A DNA stretch of 64,000 nucleotides, taken from Oscillatoriaceae cyanobacterium M33_DOE_052. Lineage in GTDB: Bacteria > Cyanobacteriota > Cyanobacteriia > Cyanobacteriales > Laspinemataceae. The notes under the pieces are model-generated. The model was not told the DNA's origin, searched no databases, and saw nothing but the letters and a program-made list of their open reading frames with translations. How positions within the stretch are numbered: position 1 is the stretch's first letter; every line of letters begins with the position of its first letter. A program made the translations under genes and the position numbers. The stretch lies in NCBI GenBank assembly GCA_015296065.1, contig DVDU01000235.1, forward strand, positions 1 to 64,000, in the 5' to 3' direction. Of this stretch, positions 45,385-55,639 are shown piece by piece.

Positions 45385-46518
45385 ATGGCGATAATTTCTT
45401 CTCAAAATCAATCTCCTGAACCGAAGCGGCGGCGGGGGGGTGCGGAAAAATCGGCTGGTGAGGTTTCCCTGAAGATGAAGCCTAGGGATTCTTCTTTGTT
45501 GCAAGGGGAAGCGACGGAGGAGGAGCGAGATAGAAATCAGTTGGAAGAGGGGATTAGGCCAAAAAGTTTGGCGGATTATATCGGGCAAAAGGATTTAAAA
45601 CAGGTATTGGAAATTGGGATTGCGGCGGCGAAATCTCGGGGGGAACCGTTGGATCATTTGCTGTTGTATGGACCGCCGGGATTGGGGAAGACGACGATGG
45701 CGGTGATTTTGGCGGCGGAGATGGGGGTTAGTTGTAAAATTACGACGGCGCCTGCTTTGGAGCGTCCCCGGGATATTGTGGGTTTGCTGGTGAATTTGCA
45801 ACCGGGGGATGTGCTGTTTATTGATGAAATTCACCGGTTAAGTCGGATGACGGAGGAGATTTTGTATCCGGCGATGGAGGATGGCCGGGTTGATATTACC
45901 ATTGGCAAGGGTTCGAGTGCGCGGATGCGGAGTTTGCCGTTACATCCGTTTACCCTGGTGGGGGCGACGACGAAGGTGGGGGCGTTGACTTCGCCATTGC
46001 GCGATCGCTTCGGATTGATTCAAAGATTGCGGTTTTATGAAGTAGAAGAGTTAACGCAAGTAGTGTTGAGAACCGCGTCAATTCTGCAAATTGCCATTAA
46101 CGAACCGGGAGCCGCAGAAATTGCTCGTCGGGCTCGGGGTACGCCACGCATTGCCAACCGCCTGCTCAAACGAGTGCGAGACTACGCCCAGGTAAAAGCA
46201 CCCGGGGAAATCACCGCAGAGGTGGCGGCGGCGGCCCTGGAATTATTCCAGGTAGATTTTTGGGGGTTAGATTGGACGGACCGGCGGTTGCTCACCGTGA
46301 TGATTGAAAATTTTAACGGCGGTCCGGTGGGTTTGGAGACTCTCGCGGCGGCGACGGGAGAGGACGCCCAAACAATTGAGGAGGTTTACGAGCCCTATTT
46401 ACTCCAAGTGGGGTTGCTCAACCGCACTCATCGGGGGCGCATCGCCACCCCTGCAGCTTGGAAGCATTTGGGGTATAAACCGCCAGAAGCACAACTATCC
46501 CTATTTGCTGACCGGTGA
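45385..46518 (+). CDS. ruvB: Holliday junction branch-migration ATPase RuvB
   Basis: A 377-residue AAA+ motor: Walker [17 protein letters not shown], Walker [13 protein letters not shown], sensor 1 [20 protein letters not shown], sensor 2 [19 protein letters not shown], and the C-terminal winged helix ending in LFADR. It drives branch migration with RuvA at recombination intermediates. The N-terminal 40 residues ([14 protein letters not shown]) are a basic extension of the kind cyanobacterial RuvB shows. It converges with amiC, 5 bases between stops. Confidence 0.98.
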   Translation: MAIISSQNQSPEPKRRRGGAEKSAGEVSLKMKPRDSSLLQGEATEEERDRNQLEEGIRPKSLADYIGQKDLKQVLEIGIAAAKSRGEPLDHLLLYGPPGLGKTTMAVILAAEMGVSCKITTAPALERPRDIVGLLVNLQPGDVLFIDEIHRLSRMTEEILYPAMEDGRVDITIGKGSSARMRSLPLHPFTLVGATTKVGALTSPLRDRFGLIQRLRFYEVEELTQVVLRTASILQIAINEPGAAEIARRARGTPRIANRLLKRVRDYAQVKAPGEITAEVAAAALELFQVDFWGLDWTDRRLLTVMIENFNGGPVGLETLAAATGEDAQTIEEVYEPYLLQVGLLNRTHRGRIATPAAWKHLGYKPPEAQLSLFADR

Positions 46519-46523
46519 CAGAA

Positions 46524-48317
46524 TTAGCGCCCAGCCTGAGCGTAGCGCATGATGCCCCGAGCGATCGCCTGCGCCATCCGCTGACGCTGGGCCGGGTCCG
46601 CGAGCATCCGTGCATCATCGCGACCGGTGACAAAACCCATTTCCACTAACACAGCGGGCATATTGGTATGGCGTAGGACGTAAAAACGGGCTCGCCGCAC
46701 GCCCCGATCGCTCACATCAAAGCTCTCCAAAATGCTGCGGTGGATATATTCCGCCAGATTGCGACCACTTTCATAATAGTAAGTCTCAATCCCATTCACA
46801 TCTGGGCGACTCATATCAATGGCATTAGAGTGGATGCTGACGAATAAATCGGCATTAACCCGATTCGCCATTACCGTGCGGGGCTCTAGTTCCACATCCC
46901 GATCGTCCCGACGGGTCAAAACCGCCTGCATCCCATTCTGCTGGAGAATCGCCGCCACCTGCAGTCCCACATCCAAATTAACATCCTTTTCGCGCAGTCC
47001 GCCGATGCCGATCGCCCCCGCATCGCTGCCCCCATGTCCAGGGTCCACCACAATCACCACCCGCTGGTTAGGAAGACGGGGATAATCAGGCTCAGACACT
47101 GGTCTTGGTGGATTATTCACGGGATAGGTGGGTGAAGAATCTGGTGGCGGCACATCAGGAGGCGTCACCGCTACCGAGCCGGGGCGCACTTGCAGGGATA
47201 ATTGCTGGGCACTAGGTTGATTCACGCCCAAAATTTCTACCCCCGCTCCGGGCTGTAGCAACAAAGTCACACTATTGGGTTTATCCTGACGTTGGCGCAC
47301 CCACAACACCGGAGAACCCGAACCACCTCTGGGTAAATCCACATCTTCAGCTAAATTGGCTGAGTAAATCGTGATGCCATAGGCAGCAGTCTGGCGGTCC
47401 CAGCCGCTAGTGAAAGTGAGGGGTTTATCAGCGCGTACCACCAATTCTGTGCCATTGTTGCGCAACTGCACAGATTCGATCGTGGCAGTTCCCCCCTGTC
47501 CCGCCAAGGTTGGAGGCGTCGAACCCTTGGGCCACAGCAGCACCCCACCATTACTGCTCACCTGCGTTTCCCAATCTTGACCCCGATTGCCCATATTCAG
47601 GGTGACACGAGTTACCGGGGGAGAACTGGAGATTTGCATCACTTGCAGACGTTCCACGCCGAAGCTGTTCACCGCTCGATTGCGGCTACCCAAACTTGGG
47701 GATATGGTGACTCCCGTCAAATCCACGCTCATCCACGAGCGATCGCTCGCCTGCTTCACATCAATCTCGGGCGGACGCCCAGAAGTTTGCAGCACAATCC
47801 CCGTATCCCCCACTTGGATATCCTGTAACAGCGTACTCGCCGCCGCAATTTCCCCGCGATTCGGGGTTGGCATCGTCCTCCCACTTCCCGCATCGATCCT
47901 TTGGGGAGAAGGTAATTCCACCGTCCAAGATTCCGCCGACAAACCCCGGAATTTGACCTGATTGGGGTCAATGGTGTAACCGTTGGCCAATTCCACCACA
48001 ATCCGCGCCGTCCGCGAGTCCACCTGACCCACTCTAATTTCCCGAATCGCTCCCCCTACGCGCTGGCTCTGGCGGATATTACCCAAAGTCGTCCCTGGCA
48101 AGTCAATCACCAAACGCACTGGATCGGCAATAAGCTGAGCTTGGGGCTGCACGCCGCCAGCGGTGACAAAAGAAAGCTGATTTCCGGCAGATTGAAAGCG
48201 CCACGATTGGAGGACAGCCGCCTCAGCGGGAGCAGCGGCGAGAAAGGCACCCACAATACCAGGTAGCAACCAGTGCCTGAGAAGCGTTTTACCCACTTTG
48301 GTGTTCATCGGACCCAT
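46524..48317 (-). CDS. amiC: AMIN-domain N-acetylmuramoyl-L-alanine amidase
   Basis: A 597-residue exported enzyme. Signal peptide (about 1-34, cleavage near AEA), AMIN domain (about 35-130), a Pro/Thr-rich linker near 380-420, and Amidase_3 (about 420-595). Zinc ligands and catalytic Glu are His in VDPGHGGSDAG, Glu in GLREKDVNLD, His in VSIHSNAIDM and Glu in LVEMGFVTG. It splits the stem peptide from glycan and in filamentous cyanobacteria drills septal nanopores for cell-cell communication. Start ATG at 48317 has AGAGG 10 bases upstream; 48308 is an alternative. Confidence 0.95.
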   Translation of the reverse strand: MGPMNTKVGKTLLRHWLLPGIVGAFLAAAPAEAAVLQSWRFQSAGNQLSFVTAGGVQPQAQLIADPVRLVIDLPGTTLGNIRQSQRVGGAIREIRVGQVDSRTARIVVELANGYTIDPNQVKFRGLSAESWTVELPSPQRIDAGSGRTMPTPNRGEIAAASTLLQDIQVGDTGIVLQTSGRPPEIDVKQASDRSWMSVDLTGVTISPSLGSRNRAVNSFGVERLQVMQISSSPPVTRVTLNMGNRGQDWETQVSSNGGVLLWPKGSTPPTLAGQGGTATIESVQLRNNGTELVVRADKPLTFTSGWDRQTAAYGITIYSANLAEDVDLPRGGSGSPVLWVRQRQDKPNSVTLLLQPGAGVEILGVNQPSAQQLSLQVRPGSVAVTPPDVPPPDSSPTYPVNNPPRPVSEPDYPRLPNQRVVIVVDPGHGGSDAGAIGIGGLREKDVNLDVGLQVAAILQQNGMQAVLTRRDDRDVELEPRTVMANRVNADLFVSIHSNAIDMSRPDVNGIETYYYESGRNLAEYIHRSILESFDVSDRGVRRARFYVLRHTNMPAVLVEMGFVTGRDDARMLADPAQRQRMAQAIARGIMRYAQAGR

Positions 48318-49210
48318 TAATCTTTAACCTCTGTACTTCTTGTTAAGTAAAAGAGTGTACGCGCTTTTGATGGAGCGCGAACACCCCGGTAAATATTTAT
48401 TCTGTAAATTTTTCGATAATTTTTAATCCCTATCGAAAATCAACCCGCCCAGCTTTGAATTTAACTTGCTAGTAGAAACCAGATAAAAAACCCTGCAATT
48501 CTTGATTCATAGCCACAAATTTAAGTGAGAAACTCATGGGGTAGGTGCGGATGAGGGGTATATGGCAGTGGGAATGTCACCCCTCAATGATACTTGTTCC
48601 TTGTCCTTGGTCATTTGTCAAAAGTCCTTTGGTAGGGGCGAGAAAGCGAATCGCCCCTACAAGGGACTAGCGGACTGGCGGACAAATTGCCTTGGGACTA
48701 GGGACTAAGGGACTTGCGGACAAATCACCAGCTTATGTTAGGGCTCAAGAAAAATCAGATTTCACTTTACCATTGAATTGGGTTGAAACTGGTTGGCCTG
48801 CTTCTGTGGGGGCGATGGGTCGCCCCTAGATATGAAACCGGGGCAGTACCCCCGGCTTACACTCTTCGGTCTTACGCCAGCATCACTTCGGGATATCACC
48901 CTGCAATAGGGATGATTTTTCTGGTTAAAGGTTTCTTTCAGGTTTAGCGAGCAAAGCCGTGACCGCGCCCCAGATTGGTTTGGGGCAGCCAGTAGTATTG
49001 CCCTCCTGCTTTGGTTTCGTATCTGGTTACGCCTTGTCTGCAATTCCATCCGGAGGGAAAAACTGTCCCCCAATTGGGTGCGGCGATCGTGGTGATGCTA
49101 TCCCCAACCCCCCCAAGGGTAATTTAAAATTGCCATCAACCCCAAAGGGAATGGCATCTGTTGCCACTACTGGTAAGGGTTGATATCAGAAATGGCCTTG
49201 GGTAACTTAA
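48318..49210 (+). other. Long intergenic region, repeats only
   Basis: An 893-base gap. It holds a heptamer tract (48598-48630), a GTAGGGGCGA/TCGCCCCTAC hairpin (48633-48662) and a GGACTAGCGG/GGACTAGG cluster (48660-48725). On the minus strand near 49165-48945 two short frames read DGNFKLPLGGLGIASPRSP and VTRYETKAGGQYYWLPQTNL, separated by a frame change, perhaps a decayed gene; I cannot name it. The frame from 48959 on the plus strand is not convincing. Confidence 0.5.
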
Positions 49211-50029
49211 ATGATTCAGTTGACAAAGTTTTTTTGGGTTTTCCTCTTCAGCGTGATGTTATGGCTGACGAATGGGACGGCTGGGTTGGCTGCTTCAGGG
49301 GTGGAGAGTTTCAGTCCGGAACAGATGGCTCAGTCTGAGGTTTTGGCAGATAAGGCAATGGCGGCGACGGCGGCGGGAAATTTGGCCGTGGCGGAGGAAT
49401 ACTGGACAGAAATGCTCGATCGCCTGCCCAAAGATGCGGCCATTTGGAGCAATCGGGGGAATGTGCGAGTCAGTCAGGGTAAGCTGATGGCAGCATTAGA
49501 AGACCATAACCAGGCGATCGCGCTGGCTCCTTCCGTCCCCGATGCTTATGTGAATCGGGGCATTGCCTTCGAGGCTCTCGGACGCTATCCCGAGGCGATC
49601 GCCGACTACAACCAAGCCCTTTCCCTCGACCCCGAAGACCCCGTAGCCTACAACAACCGAGGTAACGCCGCCGCCGGAAAAGGAGATTGGCAAGCCGCAG
49701 TGGCTGACTACCACACCGCCTGGGAGCTAGCGCCTAACTTCGCCTTTGCCCGCAACAACTGGGCTCTCGCACTCTATCAAACTGGCGAAACCAAAGCCGC
49801 CCTGACCGCCCTAAAAAACATTGTGCGCAAATATCCCAAATTTGCTGACGCTCGCGCCGCCCTCACCGCCGCCCTCTGGGTGGAAGGCAAAATGGGAGAA
49901 GCCGAGAGCAACTGGTTTGCCGCTGTAGGATTAGACCCCCGCTACCGAGACATCCAATGGGTGGCAGAGGTGCGCCGCTGGCCCCCCGCAATGGTCAGCG
50001 CCTTAGACCGCTTTCTCAAGCTGAAATAA
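49211..50029 (+). CDS. Exported TPR protein
   Basis: A 272-residue protein with a signal peptide (about 1-27, MLWLTNGTAGLAA) and four or more TPRs: AAIWSNRGNVRVSQGKLMAA, PDAYVNRGIAFEALGRYPEA, PVAYNNRGNAAAGKGDWQAA and AFARNNWALALYQTGETKAA. Cyanobacterial and plastid relatives are lumenal or periplasmic assembly factors; partner unknown. It overlaps the convergent HAD gene by 14 bases. Confidence 0.85.
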   Translation: MIQLTKFFWVFLFSVMLWLTNGTAGLAASGVESFSPEQMAQSEVLADKAMAATAAGNLAVAEEYWTEMLDRLPKDAAIWSNRGNVRVSQGKLMAALEDHNQAIALAPSVPDAYVNRGIAFEALGRYPEAIADYNQALSLDPEDPVAYNNRGNAAAGKGDWQAAVADYHTAWELAPNFAFARNNWALALYQTGETKAALTALKNIVRKYPKFADARAALTAALWVEGKMGEAESNWFAAVGLDPRYRDIQWVAEVRRWPPAMVSALDRFLKLK

Positions 50030-50825
50030 TCAATTCCCGAATCACACCCGGGGTCAGCTCCTGTACCCCGTCTAACACTGCGATCGCCCCAGCTTTGTGG
50101 AGATTTTCCCGATAGGCGGCGCGACGCTCTGGCTGGGCTTCTTGGATGTGGGGGGGCAGAACCCCCACCCCCAACCAACACCTCTGGGGTTGCTGCTCTT
50201 TGGCTTTCCCTACAGCGTAGATATCCGCCACCGTGTCCCCCACATAGATAACTGGGGTGAGTTCTGGGTATTGGTGGCGCTGTTCCAGTTGCGCCACAGC
50301 GGCAAAAAGTCCTGTGGGGTCGGGTTTTCCGGGGGCGTCTTCCATCGCCACTAGCACCGGGGCCGATAGTCCGAGGGCTCCTTCTAAGATATAGGTAGCT
50401 TCCGCTCTCATGGCGCCGCTGAAAAACCCCCAAGCAATTCCGGCGCTGGTGAGACTTGCCAAATAGGTTCTTGGCATCAGTAATGGCTCTTGACAAATGT
50501 ATCCTGTCATGTTATTAGGGTCAGGGCCGCGATAGCGGGACTGGAAAAAGTCCACCAGGGTTTTGTAGTCGAGATTAATCTGGTTTCGGGGTTGACCCTG
50601 CGCCGAGAAGTGGCGGTAAATCAGCTCCTGTGAGGCTTCCCAGTCATTGTTCCAGATGCCTTCAGATTTGAGGGTGTCGATGTCTAAGGGGGTGGGGCGA
50701 TAGGCGTTAGCGGTAAAGTGTTCTACGGTATCGGCGATCGCTCGCCGGTACGAGCCCCCCACATCTCGCACTACCCCATCAATATCAAAAACTACGATCG
50801 CGGCTGCATCTGCTGTGGATTCCAT
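50016..50825 (-). CDS. HAD-superfamily phosphatase (TIGR01548-like)
   Basis: A 269-residue HAD enzyme: motif I VVFDIDGVVRDVG (both Asp), motif II WGFFSGA, motif III/IV APGKPDPTGL and VIYVGDTVADIYA. The cap insert (about 40-130) and the DIDGVVRDVGGSYRRA start resemble the cyanobacterial TIGR01548 family, whose substrate is unknown. Convergent 3'-end overlap with the TPR gene. Confidence 0.88.
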   Translation of the reverse strand: MESTADAAAIVVFDIDGVVRDVGGSYRRAIADTVEHFTANAYRPTPLDIDTLKSEGIWNNDWEASQELIYRHFSAQGQPRNQINLDYKTLVDFFQSRYRGPDPNNMTGYICQEPLLMPRTYLASLTSAGIAWGFFSGAMRAEATYILEGALGLSAPVLVAMEDAPGKPDPTGLFAAVAQLEQRHQYPELTPVIYVGDTVADIYAVGKAKEQQPQRCWLGVGVLPPHIQEAQPERRAAYRENLHKAGAIAVLDGVQELTPGVIRELIISA

Positions 50826-50943
50826 CGGTTTTATCTCCCTGGTGGTAGTTCGTCAGACTGTCGGGATGTACATTTTGGTGGATGTATGATACAATCAAAA
50901 ATTGCACAAAAGTCGAAAGCATACCGCCATCCAGGAGGGATGA

Positions 50944-51243
50944 TTGTCGAAATTCATTTTAAAGGTTCTGTGGCTAGAAGATAATGTGGCGCTGGCAGTT
51001 GACCAGGTAGTGGGGCAAGGAACCAGCCCCCTGACACGCTACTTTTTCTGGCCGCGCACTGATGCTTGGGAAGAACTGAAAAACGAGGTCGAATCCAAGC
51101 ACTGGATCAACGATGTCGATCGGGTGGATTTGCTCAACAAGGCCACAGAAGTGATCAACTACTGGCAAGAAGAAGGCAAGGGCCGTCCTCTGCCCGAAGC
51201 ACAGACCCGATTTCCCGAAGTCACCTTTACCGGTAGTAGTTGA
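50944..51243 (+). CDS. ycf65: Ribosomal protein PSRP-3 / Ycf65 (cS23)
   Basis: A 99-residue protein: [40 protein letters not shown] and [20 protein letters not shown] identify the small-subunit protein found in cyanobacteria and plastids. Start is TTG at 50944: AGGAGG at 50932-50937 with good spacing. The nearby ATG at 50940 is out of frame. Single gene. Confidence 0.95.
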   Translation: MSKFILKVLWLEDNVALAVDQVVGQGTSPLTRYFFWPRTDAWEELKNEVESKHWINDVDRVDLLNKATEVINYWQEEGKGRPLPEAQTRFPEVTFTGSS

Positions 51244-51495
51244 GCCAGAACACCGTCCGGTGTCACGCCAGGATCGGGATTACCCCGACCAGAGAGAGCG
51301 GTTCCCGGTAAGGGATATCCGCTCTTGCTTTTTAGGCGATCGTGACTGGTTTGCCCAGAAAACCGCAGATTTTTTCCCCAGAGGTTCTGGGCAGCCACCG
51401 GGAACCAATCAAGTTGCTCAGTGCCAAATCACCAGATGCAGGCGGGGAAGCTAGGATGGAATTATTGAGTAAATACACTTACAGGTGTTGCCTAA

Positions 51496-52188
51496 ATGAT
51501 TGGACTCAAAAAATCCCCCCTAACTGACGAGCAAATAGCTGTGTGGCTGCGCGGGTTGCTCTCGATCGCCTGGGCAGATGGTCACTACGACCCGGAAGAA
51601 CAGGAGTTAATCGCCACCATCACCACCAGCGAATTGGCTCCCAACGCCGATTTCGCGAATCTAGAGCCCATATCCACCGCCGAATTAGCCACCGTTCTCG
51701 GACAAGACGATGTAATCGCCCAAAATTTCTTGCGCACCGCCGTGATGGTTGCCCTCGCCGATGGGATCTATTCCCCGTCGGAAGACGAACTGCTACACCA
51801 GCTATGTGTAGCTTTAGGACAGAAAGTAGAGGCGATCGAGTCCCTGCGCCACACCCTAGAAGATGGCACAGCCGCAAAAGGAAACACCACCAGTATTAAC
51901 CTCGCTCCGCCACATCCACACCTCCCCCAAATTGACGTTCTGGCTCCCATGCGTCACTGGTTGGATGACCTGGATATCCACGATCCGCGACTGGCGCGCT
52001 TTTTGTGCAAGTTGATTCCTCCCCAGTGCCCTTTTGAGCGGGATATCACCCTCTTTGGTCAAAAAGTGGTTCATATCCCCCCCCTGTGCAAATTGAATCC
52101 CCTATATGAACAGTTGGTGGGGATCCGTTTTCGGGCTCTGTCGTACTTGGCGGACGAATGCGGCGAAGACGTGCGGGAGTATTGCTAA
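51496..52188 (+). CDS. TerB-like plus Mo-nitrogenase C-terminal domain protein
   Basis: A 230-residue protein. The N-terminal domain (about 1-120) is TerB-like: LLSIAWADGHYDPEEQELIA and VMVALADGIYSPSEDELLHQ, with DGxxxxxE acidic repeats. The C-terminal domain (about 150-230) is the Mo-dependent-nitrogenase C-terminal family: RFLCKLIPPQCPFERDITLF and LNPLYEQLVGIRFRALSYLA, with the Cys-containing ends. Both parts are known in cyanobacteria that lack nitrogenase too; function unknown. No nif gene is near. Confidence 0.85.
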   Translation: MIGLKKSPLTDEQIAVWLRGLLSIAWADGHYDPEEQELIATITTSELAPNADFANLEPISTAELATVLGQDDVIAQNFLRTAVMVALADGIYSPSEDELLHQLCVALGQKVEAIESLRHTLEDGTAAKGNTTSINLAPPHPHLPQIDVLAPMRHWLDDLDIHDPRLARFLCKLIPPQCPFERDITLFGQKVVHIPPLCKLNPLYEQLVGIRFRALSYLADECGEDVREYC

Positions 52189-52189
52189 C

Positions 52190-52366
52190 TAATGTCACTT
52201 GTCCTTTGTCACTTGTCTTTTGTCACTTGTCATTTGTCACTTGCATGAATAAACAGATGAAAAACTCTCTGACAAAAGGCTCTTGTTTGTTACTTGGATG
52301 AATAAACAAAAGACAAAGGACAAAGGACAAAGGACAAAGGACAAAGGACAAAGGACAAAGGACAAA
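52190..52366 (+). repeat. Heptamer repeat tract before obg
   Basis: The left part has TTGTCACTTGTC/TTTTGTC units (complement strand) and the right part at least seven perfect GGACAAA heptamers (52313-52363). The two can fold on each other. The obg ATG follows immediately (GGACAAATATG). Confidence 0.9.
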
Positions 52367-52367
52367 T

Positions 52368-53396
52368 ATGCAATTTATTGATTTAGCAGAAATCGAAGTT
52401 ATCGGAGGGAAAGGTGGGGATGGGGTGGTAGCCTTTCGCCGCGAGAAGTACGTCCCCGCTGGCGGCCCCGATGGTGGTAATGGCGGTAAGGGAGGAGACG
52501 TGATTTTTCTAGGGGAAGAAAATCTGCAAACTCTCCTGGATTTTCAGTATAACCGCCGCATTGCCGCAGAAAATGGCAAGCGCGGCGGCCCGAAAAACTG
52601 CACCGGCGCCAAGGGAAAGGATGCGGTGGTGGCGGTGCCTCTGGGTACTGTGGTTTGGGATGCAGATAGCGGGCAACTGGTGGGAGATATTGTCACTCAT
52701 GGACAGACTTTGGTAGTGGCGCGAGGTGGCAAGGGTGGTTTGGGAAATAAACACTTTCTCAGTAACAGTAACCGGGCTCCAGAGTACGCTTTGCCGGGAT
52801 TAGATGGAGAAAATTTTCACCTCCGCTTGGAGTTGAAGCTGTTGGCAGAAGTGGGAATTATTGGTTTACCAAATGCAGGCAAATCTACTTTAATTGCGGC
52901 GGTGTCTTCGGCGCGTCCGAAGGTGGCGGATTATCCTTTTACGACTTTGGTGCCTAACTTAGGTGTGGTGCGCAAGCCTACTGGTGATGGCACGGTGTTT
53001 GCTGATATCCCTGGTTTGATTGCTGGGGCTCACTTAGGTGTAGGATTGGGTCACGATTTTTTACGCCATATCGAGCGCACGCGGTTGTTGTTGCACCTAA
53101 TTGATGTCACCAGTGCTGACCCGATCGCTGATTATGAGACGATCCAGCAGGAGCTAAACGCTTACGATCGGGGTTTACCAGAACGCCCGCAGATTCTGGC
53201 TTTGAGTAAGATAGATGCTCTGGCGGGCTCGATGGAGGAGGTGGAGGCAATTTCTGCCACCCTGCGCCAACGCGCCCCTGGTGTGCCAGTATTTTGCATC
53301 TCCGCCGTCACGAGAACTGGACTTGAACCTTTGTTGCAGGAAGTTTGGCGGCAGCTTGACCTGATGAGTCCTTTGTCCCTAGTCCCTAGTTCCTAG
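52368..53396 (+). CDS. obg: GTPase ObgE/CgtA
   Basis: A 342-residue GTPase: glycine-rich Obg fold (1 to about 158, [20 protein letters not shown]), then the G domain with Walker [16 protein letters not shown]2 YPFTTL, G3 [10 protein letters not shown]4 ALSKIDAL and G5 CISAVTRTG. It acts in 50S maturation and stringent control. The last ten codons ([11 protein letters not shown]) are written by a TAGTCCC-type repeat after the final conserved helix. The C-terminal OCT domain is absent, as is common in cyanobacteria. Confidence 0.97.
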   Translation: MQFIDLAEIEVIGGKGGDGVVAFRREKYVPAGGPDGGNGGKGGDVIFLGEENLQTLLDFQYNRRIAAENGKRGGPKNCTGAKGKDAVVAVPLGTVVWDADSGQLVGDIVTHGQTLVVARGGKGGLGNKHFLSNSNRAPEYALPGLDGENFHLRLELKLLAEVGIIGLPNAGKSTLIAAVSSARPKVADYPFTTLVPNLGVVRKPTGDGTVFADIPGLIAGAHLGVGLGHDFLRHIERTRLLLHLIDVTSADPIADYETIQQELNAYDRGLPERPQILALSKIDALAGSMEEVEAISATLRQRAPGVPVFCISAVTRTGLEPLLQEVWRQLDLMSPLSLVPSS

Positions 53397-53400
53397 TCCA

Positions 53401-53799
53401 TCACTCGACTTTTGATGCCGGGGCGATTCTAAATATCACTCCCACCCCTTCTCGATTTAAGTTGGGTTGACCATCGGGTTCAAAATATGGGCTGGTGAGT
53501 CCCACATCTTTGAGGGGGGTTCGCGCTGGCAGCTCCCAGTTAAATTCCAGGATGCCAATTTCCCCATCATCCGGGGCCGAGATGCCATTCTGGAGCAGGG
53601 TTTCCACCGGGGTGGTTTCTATAATTTGATTCAGGCTGGGATTGCCGGTTTGCTGTAGGTAGCTGGCGGAAGTTTCGGCTTTGGGGAGTTCTTGAATGGG
53701 GGTTCCTGGTTCATTTTGGGCGCTGGCGGCTGTGGCAACCGACCATAGAGATGCCGCCAATAGAGAGCTAGCCACTCGGAGAGCGATCGTCTTGTTCAT
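53401..53799 (-). CDS. Secreted hypothetical protein
   Basis: A 132-residue protein with a signal peptide (MNKTIALRVASSLLAASLWS, cleavage near ASAQN). The mature part has a conserved-looking C-terminal core: GEIGILEFNWELPARTPLKD then VGLTSPYFEPDGQPNL. No catalytic residues seen; family not recognised. It converges with obg, only four bases between stops. Probably periplasmic. Confidence 0.75.
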   Translation of the reverse strand: MNKTIALRVASSLLAASLWSVATAASAQNEPGTPIQELPKAETSASYLQQTGNPSLNQIIETTPVETLLQNGISAPDDGEIGILEFNWELPARTPLKDVGLTSPYFEPDGQPNLNREGVGVIFRIAPASKVE

Positions 53800-54000
53800 G
53801 CTCTTCCTCCTGATGCACTGGGTAAGAATTTGATGGAGATGTGGAGGCGCGAATCTTCAGGATTAATCATATCCTTTTTTCAGATTAAATGTGTGACATT
53901 GCACCTCTGTTTTCAGTAAAGCCAATAAATCGGCGCTTAGGGGTGCCTGTAACAAATATTTACTTAATCTCGCGAGGATAAATTACCTGGTCAAAATTGC

Positions 54001-55566
54001 TTATTTTGGCGCCACGGGAGCGGCATTGCCATTAAAGAAGCGGTAGGTAGTGCCGGAAATCTGGCGGATGAGTTCTTCGGCGTTGGCGTCGTTGTGGGGA
54101 CGCTGGACGATCGTGGCGACTAAATAGCGTTTGCCGCTCTTGATATCCACCATGCCAGCATCACCAATGGCACTACCTATATCTCCAGTTTTGTGGGCGA
54201 TGACAGCACCTTCCCCTAAACCCTGGGGCAAGAGGGAATTATTGCGGGTATCGCGCATGATGCTAAAGGCGAGATCGCGGCTGCGCAGGGACACCAAATC
54301 CCCCTGATTCACCATCGCCATCACCTGTACCAAATCTCTGGGGCTGGTGGTATTAGTCCCTTCTAAGTCTGCTAGAGGATTACGAATCACTGTGGATGTT
54401 AATCCCCAGGACTGGAAACGGTGGTTGAGGGCTTCGGCTCCCCCCAAACGATCGATAATCATATTCGTGGCAGTGTTATCACTGATGACAATCATCTTGG
54501 TGACAGTATCCAGCGCCGTCCACTTTGTCCCCGGTGGCTGGTACTGCATCTCCCCAGAACCTTCCGCCACTTGGGTTGCCTCCATCGTCAGCATTTCATC
54601 TAAACGAATTTTGCCTGCATCCACGTCCTGAAAAAAAGCAATTAAAATAGGCAACTTAATCGTGCTAGCAGCGGAAAAACTGGACCCACCGTTTAAGTCA
54701 ACATAGTTGTTGTTGTCAATGTCCATGATAAACAGACCCGGGATTAACTCGGGACTTTTCGTGGTGAGAGTTTGCAGTAATGCTTTTAATTCCGTGAGTT
54801 CTTGCCCCAACGCCAAACCTCCTGGAGTCGGAGATTTTGGGAGTCCGGCGGCGGGCTGCATTTCGGCTTCACTGGTGGCGCTGGGTGAAATTGGTTCACC
54901 TTTGTATTTGGCCGGGTTCCATACCGAGAGCATTGTGCCCACGATCGCCCCTAAACCCACGCCCAAAATCGCCAGCCGCGCTGCGTACAAAATCGGAGAT
55001 ACAGCACGGCTGGTACGCCCAGCGCTTTTGAGCCGCTGGCGTGGTTTGCTACTCACGGTTTGAGCAGTTGACGCCCGGTCTGAAGTAGATGCCAGGGGTT
55101 CGGCGCCCCTGCTTTCGTTCCGGTCTGACATTCTCCCATTTGGCGACGACACACCGACTCTGGATCTGGAACTATTTTCAACACCCTTGATTCCCCTGGC
55201 GGTTCGCGATGTTACCGTTGGGGAAACATCGGCGGGTAAGGACGCAGCATTTCTTGTCCCCACCGGTGCAGCTCCTCCTGACTTCTTCAGTAACCGCAAA
55301 TCTGGGGAGGGTTTTGGGGAAGATTTTGGCGTTTTCGCCCGTCGGCTGTGCTGCCTGTCGGGATTAGATGGATCGGGCTTTGGGGGACGCCCCCCACCTT
55401 TTTCGCCTTTTTGCCGTTTCTGACTCATTTCTGTTTGCGCCCCAGAGTCCGGCATCTCCTTGGGCGTCAGGCGCCGCCGCCGCACTCGCATCGGCTGCGG
55501 TTCGTCTTCTGACTGCTCAGATGGCACTATGGATAAAAATGAACGTCTGGGAAACCTCTGAGCCAC
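54001..55566 (-). CDS. Class A beta-lactamase-like serine hydrolase
   Basis: A 521-residue protein. Residues 1-195 are disordered and basic, then one membrane helix (ILYAARLAILGVGLGAIVGT), and a serine beta-lactamase-like domain (about 260-515) with the active-site triad SxxK (STIK, near 300), SDN (ISDNTAT, near 362) and KTG (HKTGD, near 457). Cyanobacterial members may be DD-carboxypeptidase-like or beta-lactamase; the Glu166 region (PLADLEGTNTTSPRD) is not decisive. Start GTG at 55566 with AGAGGAG upstream. Periplasmic catalytic domain. Confidence 0.88.
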   Translation of the reverse strand: MAQRFPRRSFLSIVPSEQSEDEPQPMRVRRRRLTPKEMPDSGAQTEMSQKRQKGEKGGGRPPKPDPSNPDRQHSRRAKTPKSSPKPSPDLRLLKKSGGAAPVGTRNAASLPADVSPTVTSRTARGIKGVENSSRSRVGVSSPNGRMSDRNESRGAEPLASTSDRASTAQTVSSKPRQRLKSAGRTSRAVSPILYAARLAILGVGLGAIVGTMLSVWNPAKYKGEPISPSATSEAEMQPAAGLPKSPTPGGLALGQELTELKALLQTLTTKSPELIPGLFIMDIDNNNYVDLNGGSSFSAASTIKLPILIAFFQDVDAGKIRLDEMLTMEATQVAEGSGEMQYQPPGTKWTALDTVTKMIVISDNTATNMIIDRLGGAEALNHRFQSWGLTSTVIRNPLADLEGTNTTSPRDLVQVMAMVNQGDLVSLRSRDLAFSIMRDTRNNSLLPQGLGEGAVIAHKTGDIGSAIGDAGMVDIKSGKRYLVATIVQRPHNDANAEELIRQISGTTYRFFNGNAAPVAPK

Positions 55567-55639
55567 ACCTCATCTCCTCTTAATCTAACTCCAGAAAGGC
55601 TAAAACCAGCTTCCTGCTGCCTGGTTTAATCATCCCCTC

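Noticed and set aside
48959-49183. 74-codon plus-strand frame in the 48.3-49.2 kb gap
   Set aside because: GTG start without ribosome site. Minus-strand frames there look slightly more protein-like but are broken; neither is supported.
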